Assembly (NCBI GenBank): GCA_002411175.1
Contig: DHRN01000063.1
Location: 1 to 14,663 of the forward strand
From: Anaerolineaceae bacterium UBA5311
Lineage (GTDB): Bacteria; Chloroflexota; Anaerolineae; Anaerolineales; Anaerolineaceae
Direction: 5' to 3'
Length of the DNA: 14,663 bases
Shown here: piece after piece, positions 6,239 to 14,172 of the stretch
Layout: each line of letters starts with the position of its first letter
Numbering within the stretch: position 1 is the first letter of the stretch
Position numbers and translations under genes: made by a program
The notes under the pieces: model-generated
Databases searched by the model: none
The model's input: the letters and a program-made list of their open reading frames with translations, nothing else
What the model was told of the DNA's origin: nothing

Positions 6239-6890
6239 AAAACTGCCCGACAATCCTGATGATGTCAAAGCCTTCAGCGAAGGGGCGTTCGGCTAAGGCT
6301 CCATGACGAATCGCGGTTGCCCGCATAATATCAGGAGAGAAATAATAGTGGTTCGCGTAGGTTTTATACTCCGCGAGAGCCGCTATTTTTGTTTCCACAG
6401 CCTGCTCACTGACTTCAGCCAAAAAATGCGGAAAAAACCCATAGCTGCTTCGTAAGACGTCATAACCCAACACGGTTGTGCCGCGGAAAGCGCGGGTTGC
6501 CTCCTCGGTGAGTGTCCGGTGGTCCTGGTGGATGTCTTTTGGTGTGTTGACAAAAACGATCTCTGGTTGATACTTTTTGCGCAGCTGCAGCATTTCCTGC
6601 AGGATCTCCTGCCGAAAGTCAGGGAAACGGCGCGTTTCGTAATTTCCCAACCCAATTTGATCATCACGGAGACCAAGCACATGCATGCTGTTGTAATGTT
6701 CCTCAACCAGGTTTAGTAGCGCCGGATTTTTTTGGTTATTGGAAAAAGTCATGCAAAAAACGTCTGCCTGCCCGATCAGATCAGCGAGCAAAGCACCGCA
6801 GCCCAGCTCGATATCATCAGGGTGCGAACCCAAAAAGAGCAGCGACTTGCCATAAAAGGTCATGTTTTTCTTGAGATTGTTCTGTTGCAT
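6225..6890 (-). CDS. PIG-L family zinc-dependent deacetylase
   Basis: The PIG-L/LmbE family removes acetyl groups from N-acetylglucosamine-type sugars or conjugates, as in MshB, BshB and GPI-anchor synthesis. The 221 residues are typical. The zinc and catalytic motif HPDD occurs at 23-26 (LGSHPDDIELGCGA): H23 and D26 should bind zinc and D25 act as general base. The second motif HQDH at 121-124 supplies the third ligand, H124. A C-terminal 'RATAIRHGALAERPFAEGFDIIRI' stretch resembles that of sugar-specific members. No signal peptide is present, so it acts in the cytoplasm. It begins 11 bases after the methyltransferase gene, with a weak GGAA at 6895-6898. Met10 is an alternative start. The substrate is unknown; a role in modifying an amino sugar together with the methyltransferase is inferred from pairing only. 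Its 3' end overlaps the facing gene by 14 bases. Confidence 0.9.
   Translation of the reverse strand: MQQNNLKKNMTFYGKSLLFLGSHPDDIELGCGALLADLIGQADVFCMTFSNNQKNPALLNLVEEHYNSMHVLGLRDDQIGLGNYETRRFPDFRQEILQEMLQLRKKYQPEIVFVNTPKDIHQDHRTLTEEATRAFRGTTVLGYDVLRSSYGFFPHFLAEVSEQAVETKIAALAEYKTYANHYYFSPDIMRATAIRHGALAERPFAEGFDIIRIVGQFSKTS
6269..6300. other. Imperfect RNA hairpin just past the suf operon stop
   Basis: AGCCTT (6269-6274) pairs with AAGGCT (6295-6300), and AGC/GAA (6276-6281) with TTC/GCT (6288-6290 and 6292-6294). This gives 12 base pairs with one single-base bulge on each side and a GGGGCG loop. It lies 31 bases beyond the last plus-strand stop and inside the end of the minus-strand deacetylase gene. 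No T-tract follows, so it is not a standard intrinsic terminator; it could mark a processed 3' end. Confidence 0.35.
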
Positions 6891-6901
6891 ACTTTTCCAC
6901 C

Positions 6902-7702
6902 TTACCTGGTGGCGATAAAGCCACCGACCACTTTTGTCATCACAATTTTACCGTCACGCTGGATATAGTCGTTCGCTACTTTCCCGATAGATTCCATCAC
7001 CAATTCAAACTCTTCGTGGGTCTCAAATAGGGAATTCCACAGCTTGCGATCCTCGGACATGGAAGCACGGGTATAGACCATGAAAGGGTCCACGGTATCG
7101 AATGTAAGTGGGTTTTCAAAAATGTGTTGTTCAGTCTTGCTGAAGAGATCCTGCATCGTGCCATAGATCTGGGAAGCATAGCGCGAACTGCCAGGCATCG
7201 GAGGAATCTCCTTGCCGGTGGCTTTTTGGATGATGTCATAGAAGATCTGTTTGTTGGTCGGCATAGGACCGGTGGTAAACAAACGCCCGCCGGGCACAAG
7301 CAGCCGGTGAAGTTCTGAGAGTGTGAAGGGAATATCCTGGGCATAGTAAATAGCAAAACAGGCTGAAATCAAATCATAATGGTTTTCAGGCAGTTCAAAT
7401 CGCTCGTTGAAATCGAGATATCTGAAATCAACGGCGTTGTCAATTTCCTGGTTTTTCGCCCGGGCTTCTTCCAGCAGCGATTCTGAAACGTCCGTGCCGG
7501 TGATCTCTGCCTGACCTTTAAGATAGTGGAAGAACGAGAAACACTGCTTGCCAGCACCGCAGCCAACATCCAGAATTCTCGTACCGGGTTGGAGGTCGAG
7601 AATCCCGAGCATCCATTCGTCGATATCACGGCTGCCGAAACGGGAGTGGATATCAATGCGTTTGGCTAAATCGTCAGTAGTTTCTTGAAAGTCTATTTTC
7701 AT
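6902..7702 (-). CDS. Class I SAM-dependent methyltransferase
   Basis: This is a Rossmann-fold methyltransferase of 266 residues from the chosen start. Motif I, ILDVGCGAG, spans 43-51; the acidic residue that contacts the SAM ribose is D71 in GTDVS; D97 in YLDF fits the adenine-contact position; and LVPGG (135-139) is the usual loop after the fourth strand. The C-terminal third (about 150-266) is specific to this protein and should recognise the acceptor, which I cannot name. Two ATG codons lie in tandem (7705 and 7702). GAGG at 7708-7711 is only two bases from the first and five from the second, so I place the start at 7702. It is cotranscribed with the PIG-L deacetylase behind a strong promoter, suggesting small-molecule or sugar modification. 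Confidence 0.9.
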   Translation of the reverse strand: MKIDFQETTDDLAKRIDIHSRFGSRDIDEWMLGILDLQPGTRILDVGCGAGKQCFSFFHYLKGQAEITGTDVSESLLEEARAKNQEIDNAVDFRYLDFNERFELPENHYDLISACFAIYYAQDIPFTLSELHRLLVPGGRLFTTGPMPTNKQIFYDIIQKATGKEIPPMPGSSRYASQIYGTMQDLFSKTEQHIFENPLTFDTVDPFMVYTRASMSEDRKLWNSLFETHEEFELVMESIGKVANDYIQRDGKIVMTKVVGGFIATR

Positions 7703-7762
7703 CATTTCCTCAGTTAGTTAAGTCTGCAGGCTGGAACAGACAGACCAGTTTCCTGCCGGCTA

Positions 7763-7790
7763 AGTATACATTGCCAAATTGGTTTGTCAA
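7763..7790 (-). promoter_or_regulatory. Promoter of the methyltransferase-deacetylase operon with overlapping palindrome
   Basis: On the minus strand TTGACA (7785-7790), a 16-base spacer and TATACT (7763-7768) form a strong sigma-70-type promoter; transcription should start near 7756, leaving a leader of about 54 bases. A 20-bp imperfect palindrome, plus-strand TTGCCAAA-TTGG-TTTGTCAA (7771-7790), with one mismatch per arm pair, covers the -35 and most of the spacer. It is well placed to be a repressor operator. Confidence 0.75.
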
Positions 7791-7808
7791 GAAAAGCCAC
7801 TTTGCCTG

Positions 7809-8768
7809 TTATGGCGAGTCGTCGATGAAATTGGCAAAATCCACAGCAAAAGCTTCGATGGATGCCTGGATATCTTCGAAGGTCACCGACGAACCAGCCG
7901 CTGGTATGCCGGCGACAACAAAAAACCAGGTCTGCTCTCCACAGATCAGGATACCCATATCAGCAGCGACAGTAGGGCTGAGCAGGGTTCCACGCTTGTT
8001 TAGGAACTGGCACTCGGGAAGCGTGCTGTTGAACCTGCCCAGGAAGAGGTGGTCATTTTCGCTGTATGTGCCCATGAGCTCGAGCAGGAAATCGGTAAAT
8101 TCCTGGTTTAATGCGCTTTCGCCTTCCAGTATCTGCAGCGACAGCATCAGGTCGCTGGCTGTGCTGCGGCGGGGGTCAAAGGTGGTTTGCTGCAGACCCC
8201 AATTATCGAGTGTCTTTCGCAACAGGTCGCCACCCCGGGCAAAGAATTCCAATGCGTCTGTGGCGTGCTCATCACTGACCACTACCATCGCTTCAAGCAA
8301 GCCAGCGAAGTTTTTGCCGGAAACACCAACGCTATGAAGATCTTGCAGCGACTTTCCCTGGTCCTGCAATAATTTCAGCACTACCATAGCTATCGGGATT
8401 TTAATCATCGAGGCGGGTTGGAAAGACTCGTGTTCGTTTTTAGCCAGCAATACTTCACCTGCCTGGTTTTCGATCAGAATATACCATTCAACTCCTTCAA
8501 TCAGCGCTGCATCAGAAGGGAATGATTGAATAGTGTCGGGTTTTATTCCAGCTGTTGATTCAGTAAGCGCAGGCGTTGGGTCGGGCTCGGCTGGTTGTGG
8601 TCTTTCAGCTGTTCTGATCATTGATGACGGCGTTGCTGACGGACTTGTTGCGGCAGCATCCTTGACTGGAAGCGGGCTATTGGTGGTATCTATGCCGACA
8701 TGTGGGGCAGCCTGGCAGGCAAAGAGTAGAAAAACCAGGATAAAAACCGGAACCGCATAAGTCTTCAT
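7809..8768 (-). CDS. Lipoprotein serine hydrolase, class A beta-lactamase-like
   Basis: The N-terminus has a short hydrophobic signal and a plausible lipobox LFAC with C18, so the mature protein should be anchored outside the membrane. A Pro/Thr/Ser-rich linker (about 25-85) leads to a serine-hydrolase domain of the beta-lactamase/penicillin-binding fold. The active-site motif SMIK (S120, K123) is present. The second motif reads SDE (165-167) instead of SDN, and the third KRG (258-260) followed by T261 instead of KTG. The changes suggest a peptidase or esterase-like member rather than a proven beta-lactamase. The start lies only three bases after the hypE stop, with no clear ribosome binding site beyond GAG, so it is probably translated by coupling and transcribed with the hyp operon. 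Antibiotic resistance should not be assumed. Confidence 0.85.
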   Translation of the reverse strand: MKTYAVPVFILVFLLFACQAAPHVGIDTTNSPLPVKDAAATSPSATPSSMIRTAERPQPAEPDPTPALTESTAGIKPDTIQSFPSDAALIEGVEWYILIENQAGEVLLAKNEHESFQPASMIKIPIAMVVLKLLQDQGKSLQDLHSVGVSGKNFAGLLEAMVVVSDEHATDALEFFARGGDLLRKTLDNWGLQQTTFDPRRSTASDLMLSLQILEGESALNQEFTDFLLELMGTYSENDHLFLGRFNSTLPECQFLNKRGTLLSPTVAADMGILICGEQTWFFVVAGIPAAGSSVTFEDIQASIEAFAVDFANFIDDSP

Positions 8769-8771
8769 AAC

Positions 8772-9848
8772 TCAGCAAATTCGGGGCAGCATTTCCCCTG
8801 CAAGCATGTCCAGCCGGCGTGTTGTTCCCAAGGGTGTTTTCAGCAAAAGCTGACCATCGGATTCCCCGGTTACCTTCCCGATAAGAACAGCTTCAGAACC
8901 GTATGGGTGGCTTCGCAGGGTCGCCAGCGCGAGCTCAGCCTTTTCAGCAGGCAGCAGGGCGATCAGTTTGCCTTCATTCGCCATATAGAGCGGGTCAAGA
9001 CCAAGTAAATCGCAGGCACTTTTCACGTCGCGGTCAATAGGGATGCTTTCTTCATCCAACTGGATGGTAACGCTGCTTTGACAGGCTATCTCAACCAGTG
9101 TGGTGGCGAGCCCGCCGCGGGTTGGGTCGCGTAAAACGTGAACCTCGGGGACCGCTTCGAGCAAGGCGGCAATCAGTCCGTTCAGAGGAGCCACATCAGA
9201 GCGGATTTGGCTCTTGAATCCAAGGTTGCCGCGCGCTTCCGCGACGGCGATGCCGTGGTTTCCGATCGACCCGCTCAACAACACCGCGTCACCTGCTTCA
9301 GCCGCAGCGCCGTGGATGTTAAGACTTTCCCGCGCAAAACCGATCCCGGTTGTGCTGATGAAAACGCCGTCCGATTTGCCTTGTTCGGTCACTTTAGTAT
9401 CCGCCGCGATGATCTTTACACCAGCTTCGTCCGCGGCTTCAGCTATCGAAACAAGGATGCGCTCAAGGTCGCTTATCGGAAAACCTTCTTCGAGAATAAA
9501 CGTCGCGGTCAGATATTTTGGCTGCGCCCCCAGCATGGAAACGTCGTTTACCGTACCGCAAACAGACAGGCGACCGATATCCCCTCCCGCGAAAAACAGC
9601 GGGTAGACGATATGCGCGTCGGTCGAGACCACCAGGTTTGACCCGCCGGGGACTTCCTGCCCATATTTGAGCAAGGCGGCGTCGTTACCCAGGTTGAGGA
9701 TCGTGTTGCCCAGGTACTTTCGGAAGACATTCTGAATCAGGCTGTGCGTCTTCGTGCCTCCGCTGCCATGACCAATCACGATGTTCTCGTCATGGGTCAG
9801 AGGCATCGGGCAAAGCGGACCTTCGAGGTGTGGATAGTTTTCAGTCAT
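8772..9848 (-). CDS. hypE: Hydrogenase maturation protein HypE
   Basis: HypE accepts the carbamoyl group from HypF on its C-terminal Cys and dehydrates it with ATP to a thiocyanate, the source of the CN ligands of the [NiFe] centre. The protein ends exactly in PRIC, with the modifiable C358 last. The PurM/AIR synthetase-like fold shows HGSGG (27-31), the nucleotide-binding GNDAA (54-58), DPTRGG (241-246) and ANEGK (290-294). The 358 residues are slightly longer than usual because of about 20 extra N-terminal residues; Met15 is a possible later start. Its ATG follows the hypD stop directly (TAAATG), and the lipoprotein gene begins three bases after its stop. Translation is likely coupled throughout. 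Confidence 0.96.
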   Translation of the reverse strand: MTENYPHLEGPLCPMPLTHDENIVIGHGSGGTKTHSLIQNVFRKYLGNTILNLGNDAALLKYGQEVPGGSNLVVSTDAHIVYPLFFAGGDIGRLSVCGTVNDVSMLGAQPKYLTATFILEEGFPISDLERILVSIAEAADEAGVKIIAADTKVTEQGKSDGVFISTTGIGFARESLNIHGAAAEAGDAVLLSGSIGNHGIAVAEARGNLGFKSQIRSDVAPLNGLIAALLEAVPEVHVLRDPTRGGLATTLVEIACQSSVTIQLDEESIPIDRDVKSACDLLGLDPLYMANEGKLIALLPAEKAELALATLRSHPYGSEAVLIGKVTGESDGQLLLKTPLGTTRRLDMLAGEMLPRIC

Positions 9849-10940
9849 TTATCTCACTTTGTGATAACGATAATAAGCGGCACAGGCACCCTCTCCAGAA
9901 ACCATCGGAGCGCCAAGCGGGTGAGCCGGCGTGCATTGAATTCCAAAAGCTGGACAATCGATCGGCTTCGCCACCCCGCGCAGTACAGACCCGGCAATAC
10001 ACAACGGAGATTCGCTCAACTCGGTGAACTGGATATCAAAGCGGGTTGTCGCGTCGAATTTTCTATGATCGCTGCGCAAACCGAGCCCCGATTGGGGGAT
10101 CATACCGATACCGCGCCATTGTCGATCAACCGGTTCAAAAACTTGCTTAATCAACAGCTGGGCAGGCTGGTTACCTTCGCGTGTGACATACCTCGGATAG
10201 CCGTTTTCGACTGCATAACGATCTTCCTCGAGCTGGCGCACAGTCATCAGGATGCCAAGCGCCAGGTCGAGCGGTTCAAAGCCAGTTACTACAATTGGGG
10301 TTTTATACCTGCGGGCGATTGGTTCGTATTCCTGGTAACCCATAATGGCACAGACATGACCGGCTGCCAAAAAGGCGTTGACGCGGTTTTCCGGGCTCTG
10401 CAAAATCGCATGCATGGCAGGGGGAACGAGGACGTTCGCAGGCAAAACAGAGAAATTGTCCACCTGGTTTTTTTCGGCGTGCAAAATACTGGCTGCGATT
10501 GCAGGAACGGTGGTCTCAAAGCCGACTCCGAAGAAAACCACTTGTTTTTCAGGGTTTTCACGGGCAATTTTGACCGCATCCATCGGCGAGTAAACTACGC
10601 GGACGTCGCCGCCCCGCGCACGTACAGAAAAAAGGTCACGTGAGGCACCAGGTACGCGCAGCATGTCACCAAAGCTGGTGAAAATTACGTCAGGCATGCC
10701 GGCAATCTGCAGAGCTTGTTCGATCAACTCCAGTGAGGTCACACAAACCGGACAGCCGGGTCCGTGGATCAGCGTGATCTCCTCCGGCAGAAGCTGGTCG
10801 AGTCCGTACTCCATGATGGCATGGGTCTGACCACCACAAATTTCCATGATGTTCCATGGTTTGGTGGTGATCCGTCGGACTTCCTCAAGGATTGCCCTGG
10901 TTTGCCGCACGGCTTCGGGTGTTGTAGCGCGGTTGGTCAT
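9849..10940 (-). CDS. hypD: Hydrogenase maturation protein HypD
   Basis: HypD, with HypC, is the scaffold on which the Fe(CN)2CO group is assembled; it carries a 4Fe-4S cluster and redox-active cysteines. The 363 residues show MEICGGQTH with C35, GPGCPVC with C63 and C66, and VGFETT (139-144). The C-terminal cluster ligands are C314, C329, C336 and C353 within GSVLRG, PIDCPAFG, CTPAHPLGA and EGACAAYY. All known functional cysteines are present. The ATG overlaps the hypC stop in ATGA; GGAGGG-like sequence at 10954-10960 is 13 bases upstream, rather far, which again suggests coupling. The cluster links this operon functionally to the Fe-S assembly genes in the same window, though no coregulation is visible. 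Confidence 0.97.
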   Translation of the reverse strand: MTNRATTPEAVRQTRAILEEVRRITTKPWNIMEICGGQTHAIMEYGLDQLLPEEITLIHGPGCPVCVTSLELIEQALQIAGMPDVIFTSFGDMLRVPGASRDLFSVRARGGDVRVVYSPMDAVKIARENPEKQVVFFGVGFETTVPAIAASILHAEKNQVDNFSVLPANVLVPPAMHAILQSPENRVNAFLAAGHVCAIMGYQEYEPIARRYKTPIVVTGFEPLDLALGILMTVRQLEEDRYAVENGYPRYVTREGNQPAQLLIKQVFEPVDRQWRGIGMIPQSGLGLRSDHRKFDATTRFDIQFTELSESPLCIAGSVLRGVAKPIDCPAFGIQCTPAHPLGAPMVSGEGACAAYYRYHKVR

Positions 10941-11200
10941 GATGATGTCGCGTCCCTCCCGTAAAAATCACGGTTGAAGCTTTCAAGCTCCTTCAGAATT
11001 TTTATCGTCTCACTGGCTTCATTGTCAGAGAGCACGTTTAACGCAAAGCCGGCATGCACCAGCACATATTGCCCGGGCTGGGCTTCGGGGGTGGTTGCCA
11101 GGCAGACTTCCTGAACCACACCATCAAAATCGACCCTGGACATCAACGTGCCGTCGACATCGTAAATTTCAATTACTTTACCTGGTATTCCCAAGCACAT
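10937..11200 (-). CDS. hypC: Hydrogenase maturation chaperone HypC
   Basis: HypC is the small chaperone that binds iron with HypD and delivers the Fe(CN)2CO unit to the hydrogenase large subunit. The start must be the ATG at 11200, because HypC proteins begin MCLGIPGKV and use the second-residue Cys after Met removal. A longer in-frame reading from 11293 would bury this Cys and is rejected. A strong AAAGGAG (11206-11212) lies five bases before this ATG, inside the end of hypF. The resulting 87 residues fit the family (about 75-95). The conserved PGQYVLVHAGFAL appears at about 42-55. The last residues (GRDATSS) are a variable tail. It begins two bases after the hypF stop and overlaps hypD by four bases. 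Confidence 0.96.
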   Translation of the reverse strand: MCLGIPGKVIEIYDVDGTLMSRVDFDGVVQEVCLATTPEAQPGQYVLVHAGFALNVLSDNEASETIKILKELESFNRDFYGRDATSS

Positions 11201-11202
11201 AG

Positions 11203-13506
11203 TTACTCCTTTATTAATCCAGCTTGAAAAAGCGCAGTGATTAACTGACCCAGGGAAACACCGCCGTCGTTCGTTGGCACGTGGTGGTGCCAAAGCGGCG
11301 TGAAACCTGCTTTTTCGAGGGCTGAAATTGTCTTCTTTAGCAAGAGCTTATTCTGCCACACTCCGCCAGAAAGCGCCACTGTATTTAACCCGGTCTCGTC
11401 TTTTAATTTCATGGCAACGCTGACGGCGAGACGGACAATTGCATTATGAAACCGGGAAGAAATGGTGGCTGCCGATTCTTTTGCCTGTAAATCAGTCAAA
11501 ATCTGGGCGAACAGTGGTGCCAGTAAAATCTGGTCTCCCTCGATTATGAAATCATAAGAAGAATGGTCTTCCGCGCCAGCGATCGCCTCCAGGGCGATGG
11601 CATTTTGTGCCTCGTAGCTAACTTCCTGGTACAGCCCGATCAATGAGGCGACCGCGTCAAACAATCGACCCAGGCTGCTTGTTTGGAGGGTATTGAAGCC
11701 GGTCTTGACCTGGTTGAATATGACCTCTTGCTCGGTATCATCCAGGTATAAAAAAGGCTGAAGAGCCAGGCTTTTTCCATAGTCGAGCATCTCAAATTGT
11801 TGCAGGTATGCCAGGGCGAGCCGGGCTGGTTTGCGAATGGAGACATCACCGCCAGGCAGGGGAGCATATTCGAAATGGCAGCGGCGTTCGAAGCCGACAT
11901 AATTTGCCAGCAACACCTCGCCGCCCCAGATAGCGCCGTCAGGTCCGTAACCGGTACCATCAAAAGCCAAACCGATGACCGCTTCAGAGCGGTTCCATCC
12001 ATTGTCTGCCAGGCACGAACTGATATGGGCGTGATGATGCTGAACTGCATACAGCGGGATCTTGTGCGCCTTGGCTGCCATGGCAGCATAATGGGTTGCC
12101 ATGTAATCAGGGTGCAAATCACAGGCGACAATTTCTGGGCTGATTCGAAAAATCTTCTGATAATGTTCGATTGCCTGCGTGTAGGCATCCCAGGTTTCCT
12201 GGTTATCCAGGTCTCCGATGTGGTGACTTATGAAGGCATAGTGGTCGCGAGCGAGCGTGAAGGTATTTTTCAGGTGTGTGCCGGCTGCCAGGCTGGGGGG
12301 AACCTGGAAAGGAAGCCGGATCGGGTTTGGGGCATAGCCGCGCGCGCGGCGGTTGAAATAAACATCTCCGCGATAGGTTGAAACGACAGAGTCATCAATA
12401 CGTGTTTCAATCGGTCGGTTGTGCAGGAGAAAGGCGTCGGCTATCCGACTCAGTTTTTCGAGCGCCTCTTTATTGTCAGTAACAATCGGTTCTTCACTCA
12501 GGTTGGCACTGGTCATCAGCAAAACTTCGGGATAACCTGCTTCCTTTTCGAGCAGAAGGTAGTGCAAAGGAGTGTATGGAAGCATAAAACCGAGCGTGTT
12601 TTGGTCGGGAGCGACGATTCTTGCCAGGTCCTGTCCTTCTTCGGTCAGTTCCAGGAGCACGATTGGTGCCTGGGCTGATTTGAGCAGCGCTTTTTCTTCG
12701 GGGTTTATCCGACAATACTGTTCGATGGTTTTCAGGTCAAATGCCATCAATGCAAAAGGTTTTCCGCTGCGTCTTTTCCGCAGGCGTAATTCATCAACAG
12801 CTTGCGCGTTGTTGGCATCGCAGACCAGGTGAAAGCCGCCCAGACCTTTGACCGCCAGAATTTTTCCATCTTTTAACATCTCACGGGCTGCCTGCAAGGC
12901 ATCTTCTTTTTCAGACAGAACTTCATTGCCAACCTGGAGCCAGATGTGCGGTCCGCAGACTGGACAAGCCACCGGCTGGGCGTGGAAACGACGGTCGGTT
13001 GGGTCGTGATACTCACGTTCACAATCCGGGCAAAGCGCAAAATCCGCCATGCTGGTGTTGGGGCGATCGTAGGGAATCGCCTTGACGATCGAAAAACGCG
13101 GACCGCAGTTTGTGCAGTTGATAAACGGGTAGCGGTAGCGTCGGTCTGCAGGGTCAAACATCTCCCGCAGGCAATCAGGGCAGATATTGAGGTCAGGAGA
13201 GACCGGCAAAAAGTCGGCAGGATCATCGCGGCTTTCCAGTATTTCGAAAATGTTGTAGGACTGCGTGGGGGCATCGGTGACCTGAAAGGTGTCGATTTGA
13301 GCCATGCGCGGTGGGTTTTGGCGCAATTCGCGCAAAAAAGCCTCGAGTCTTTCGGGTTCGCCGTGCACTTCGATCTCCACGCCGTGAGCCGAATTTAGGA
13401 TCCATCCGGTCACGCCGTATTTTTGCGCGTAGCCAAATACCGTTGGTCTGAAGCCAACACCCTGGACAATGCCCTGGATAAGCACCCTTTTGTTGATTGC
13501 GTTCAT
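11203..13506 (-). CDS. hypF: Carbamoyltransferase HypF
   Basis: HypF converts carbamoyl phosphate and ATP to carbamoyl-adenylate and transfers the carbamoyl group to HypE. The 767 residues contain the full domain set: acylphosphatase (about 5-90; GIVQGVGFRP with R20, and N38); two zinc-finger units (C109/C112 with C131/C134, and C159/C162 with C181/C184); a YrdC-like nucleotide-binding domain (about 200-390, KGLGGFHL, MTSANLSEEP); and the Kae1-like C-terminal domain (VQHHHAHISSC with H490-H494, FDGTGYGPDGAIWGGE 515-530, LSGGVWQNK 712-720). No frameshift or missing motif is seen. The ATG directly follows the hypB stop (TAAATG) with AGGAG at 13510-13514. It lies third in the hyp operon. Confidence 0.97.
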   Translation of the reverse strand: MNAINKRVLIQGIVQGVGFRPTVFGYAQKYGVTGWILNSAHGVEIEVHGEPERLEAFLRELRQNPPRMAQIDTFQVTDAPTQSYNIFEILESRDDPADFLPVSPDLNICPDCLREMFDPADRRYRYPFINCTNCGPRFSIVKAIPYDRPNTSMADFALCPDCEREYHDPTDRRFHAQPVACPVCGPHIWLQVGNEVLSEKEDALQAAREMLKDGKILAVKGLGGFHLVCDANNAQAVDELRLRKRRSGKPFALMAFDLKTIEQYCRINPEEKALLKSAQAPIVLLELTEEGQDLARIVAPDQNTLGFMLPYTPLHYLLLEKEAGYPEVLLMTSANLSEEPIVTDNKEALEKLSRIADAFLLHNRPIETRIDDSVVSTYRGDVYFNRRARGYAPNPIRLPFQVPPSLAAGTHLKNTFTLARDHYAFISHHIGDLDNQETWDAYTQAIEHYQKIFRISPEIVACDLHPDYMATHYAAMAAKAHKIPLYAVQHHHAHISSCLADNGWNRSEAVIGLAFDGTGYGPDGAIWGGEVLLANYVGFERRCHFEYAPLPGGDVSIRKPARLALAYLQQFEMLDYGKSLALQPFLYLDDTEQEVIFNQVKTGFNTLQTSSLGRLFDAVASLIGLYQEVSYEAQNAIALEAIAGAEDHSSYDFIIEGDQILLAPLFAQILTDLQAKESAATISSRFHNAIVRLAVSVAMKLKDETGLNTVALSGGVWQNKLLLKKTISALEKAGFTPLWHHHVPTNDGGVSLGQLITALFQAGLIKE

Positions 13507-14172
13507 TTACTCCTGGGCAGTTCTGACTTTCTCTTGGAGCCATTCAATCCAGCCATCAAATCCCTCACCGGTTTTTGAGCTGACTTCAAAAGTTTTCAAA
13601 CCGGGGTTGAGCATTTCGACGCCTTCGCGGAAATAATCCATCCTGAAGTCAATATAGGGGAGCAAATCAATTTTATTAATGATTAAAACATCAACACCAC
13701 GGTAGATGTTAGGATATTTATAAGGTTTATCATCCCCTTCAGGAGTGGACGAGATTACGATATTGGCGTGGTTGCCAAGCGCGAAACCAGCAGGGCAGAT
13801 CAGGTTGCCCACATTTTCGATTAGCAAAAGGTCGATATCGTTCAGGTCGAGTTGTTCAATCGCCAGACCAACCATGTTCGCGTCGAGGTGACAGTCACCG
13901 CCAGTGTTAATCTGGACAGCGGGCATACCGGCATCGGTGATTTTATCTGCGTCGATGGTAACCGGGGCGGTGTCTCCCTCGATCACGCCCAGGCGCAAAC
14001 CTTCGGGCAATCGGGAGATGGTTTGGAGAATGAAGGATGTCTTGCCAGCACCTGGTGATGCCATCACATTGATGCCGAAAACCTGGTGATCGTCCAGCTT
14101 TTGGCGGTTCTGTTCAGCTAATTGTTCATTGGAATCCATGATCCTTTTGACAATTTCAACTCGTTTTTTCAT
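13507..14172 (-). CDS. hypB: Hydrogenase nickel-insertion GTPase HypB
   Basis: HypB is the GTPase that, with HypA, delivers nickel to the hydrogenase large subunit after the iron unit is installed. The 221 residues hold a P-loop SPGAGKT (39-45), the GDTAP element (66-70), NKID (166-169) for guanine recognition, and the G-domain metal site TGGDCH (90-95) with C94, H95 and C126. The N-terminal nickel-storage features of some homologues, a His-rich stretch or CxxGCxC, are absent, so it should act only in delivery. The start at 14172 overlaps the end of hypA by 17 bases; GAGGA a little over ten bases upstream is the only ribosome-binding-like site. HypF follows immediately. Confidence 0.96.
   Translation of the reverse strand: MKKRVEIVKRIMDSNEQLAEQNRQKLDDHQVFGINVMASPGAGKTSFILQTISRLPEGLRLGVIEGDTAPVTIDADKITDAGMPAVQINTGGDCHLDANMVGLAIEQLDLNDIDLLLIENVGNLICPAGFALGNHANIVISSTPEGDDKPYKYPNIYRGVDVLIINKIDLLPYIDFRMDYFREGVEMLNPGLKTFEVSSKTGEGFDGWIEWLQEKVRTAQE

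Noticed and set aside
7809..8768. Beta-lactamase resistance gene
   Set aside because: SxxK is present, but SDN and KTG motifs are altered and the protein has a lipoprotein anchor and long linker, so the resistance label is not supported.
9744..10643. 299-codon open frame on the plus strand opposite hypD
   Set aside because: It lies antisense to a well-conserved hypD and the end of hypE, has no family resemblance, and long antisense frames are common opposite coding DNA of this composition.
11201..11293. 31-codon N-terminal extension of hypC
   Set aside because: HypC needs Cys as its second residue; MCLGIPGKV at 11200 has a strong ribosome site, and the extension overlaps hypF.
11797..12381. 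194-codon open frame antisense to hypF
   Set aside because: It is a shadow of a fully conserved hypF on the other strand, without a ribosome site or recognisable domain.
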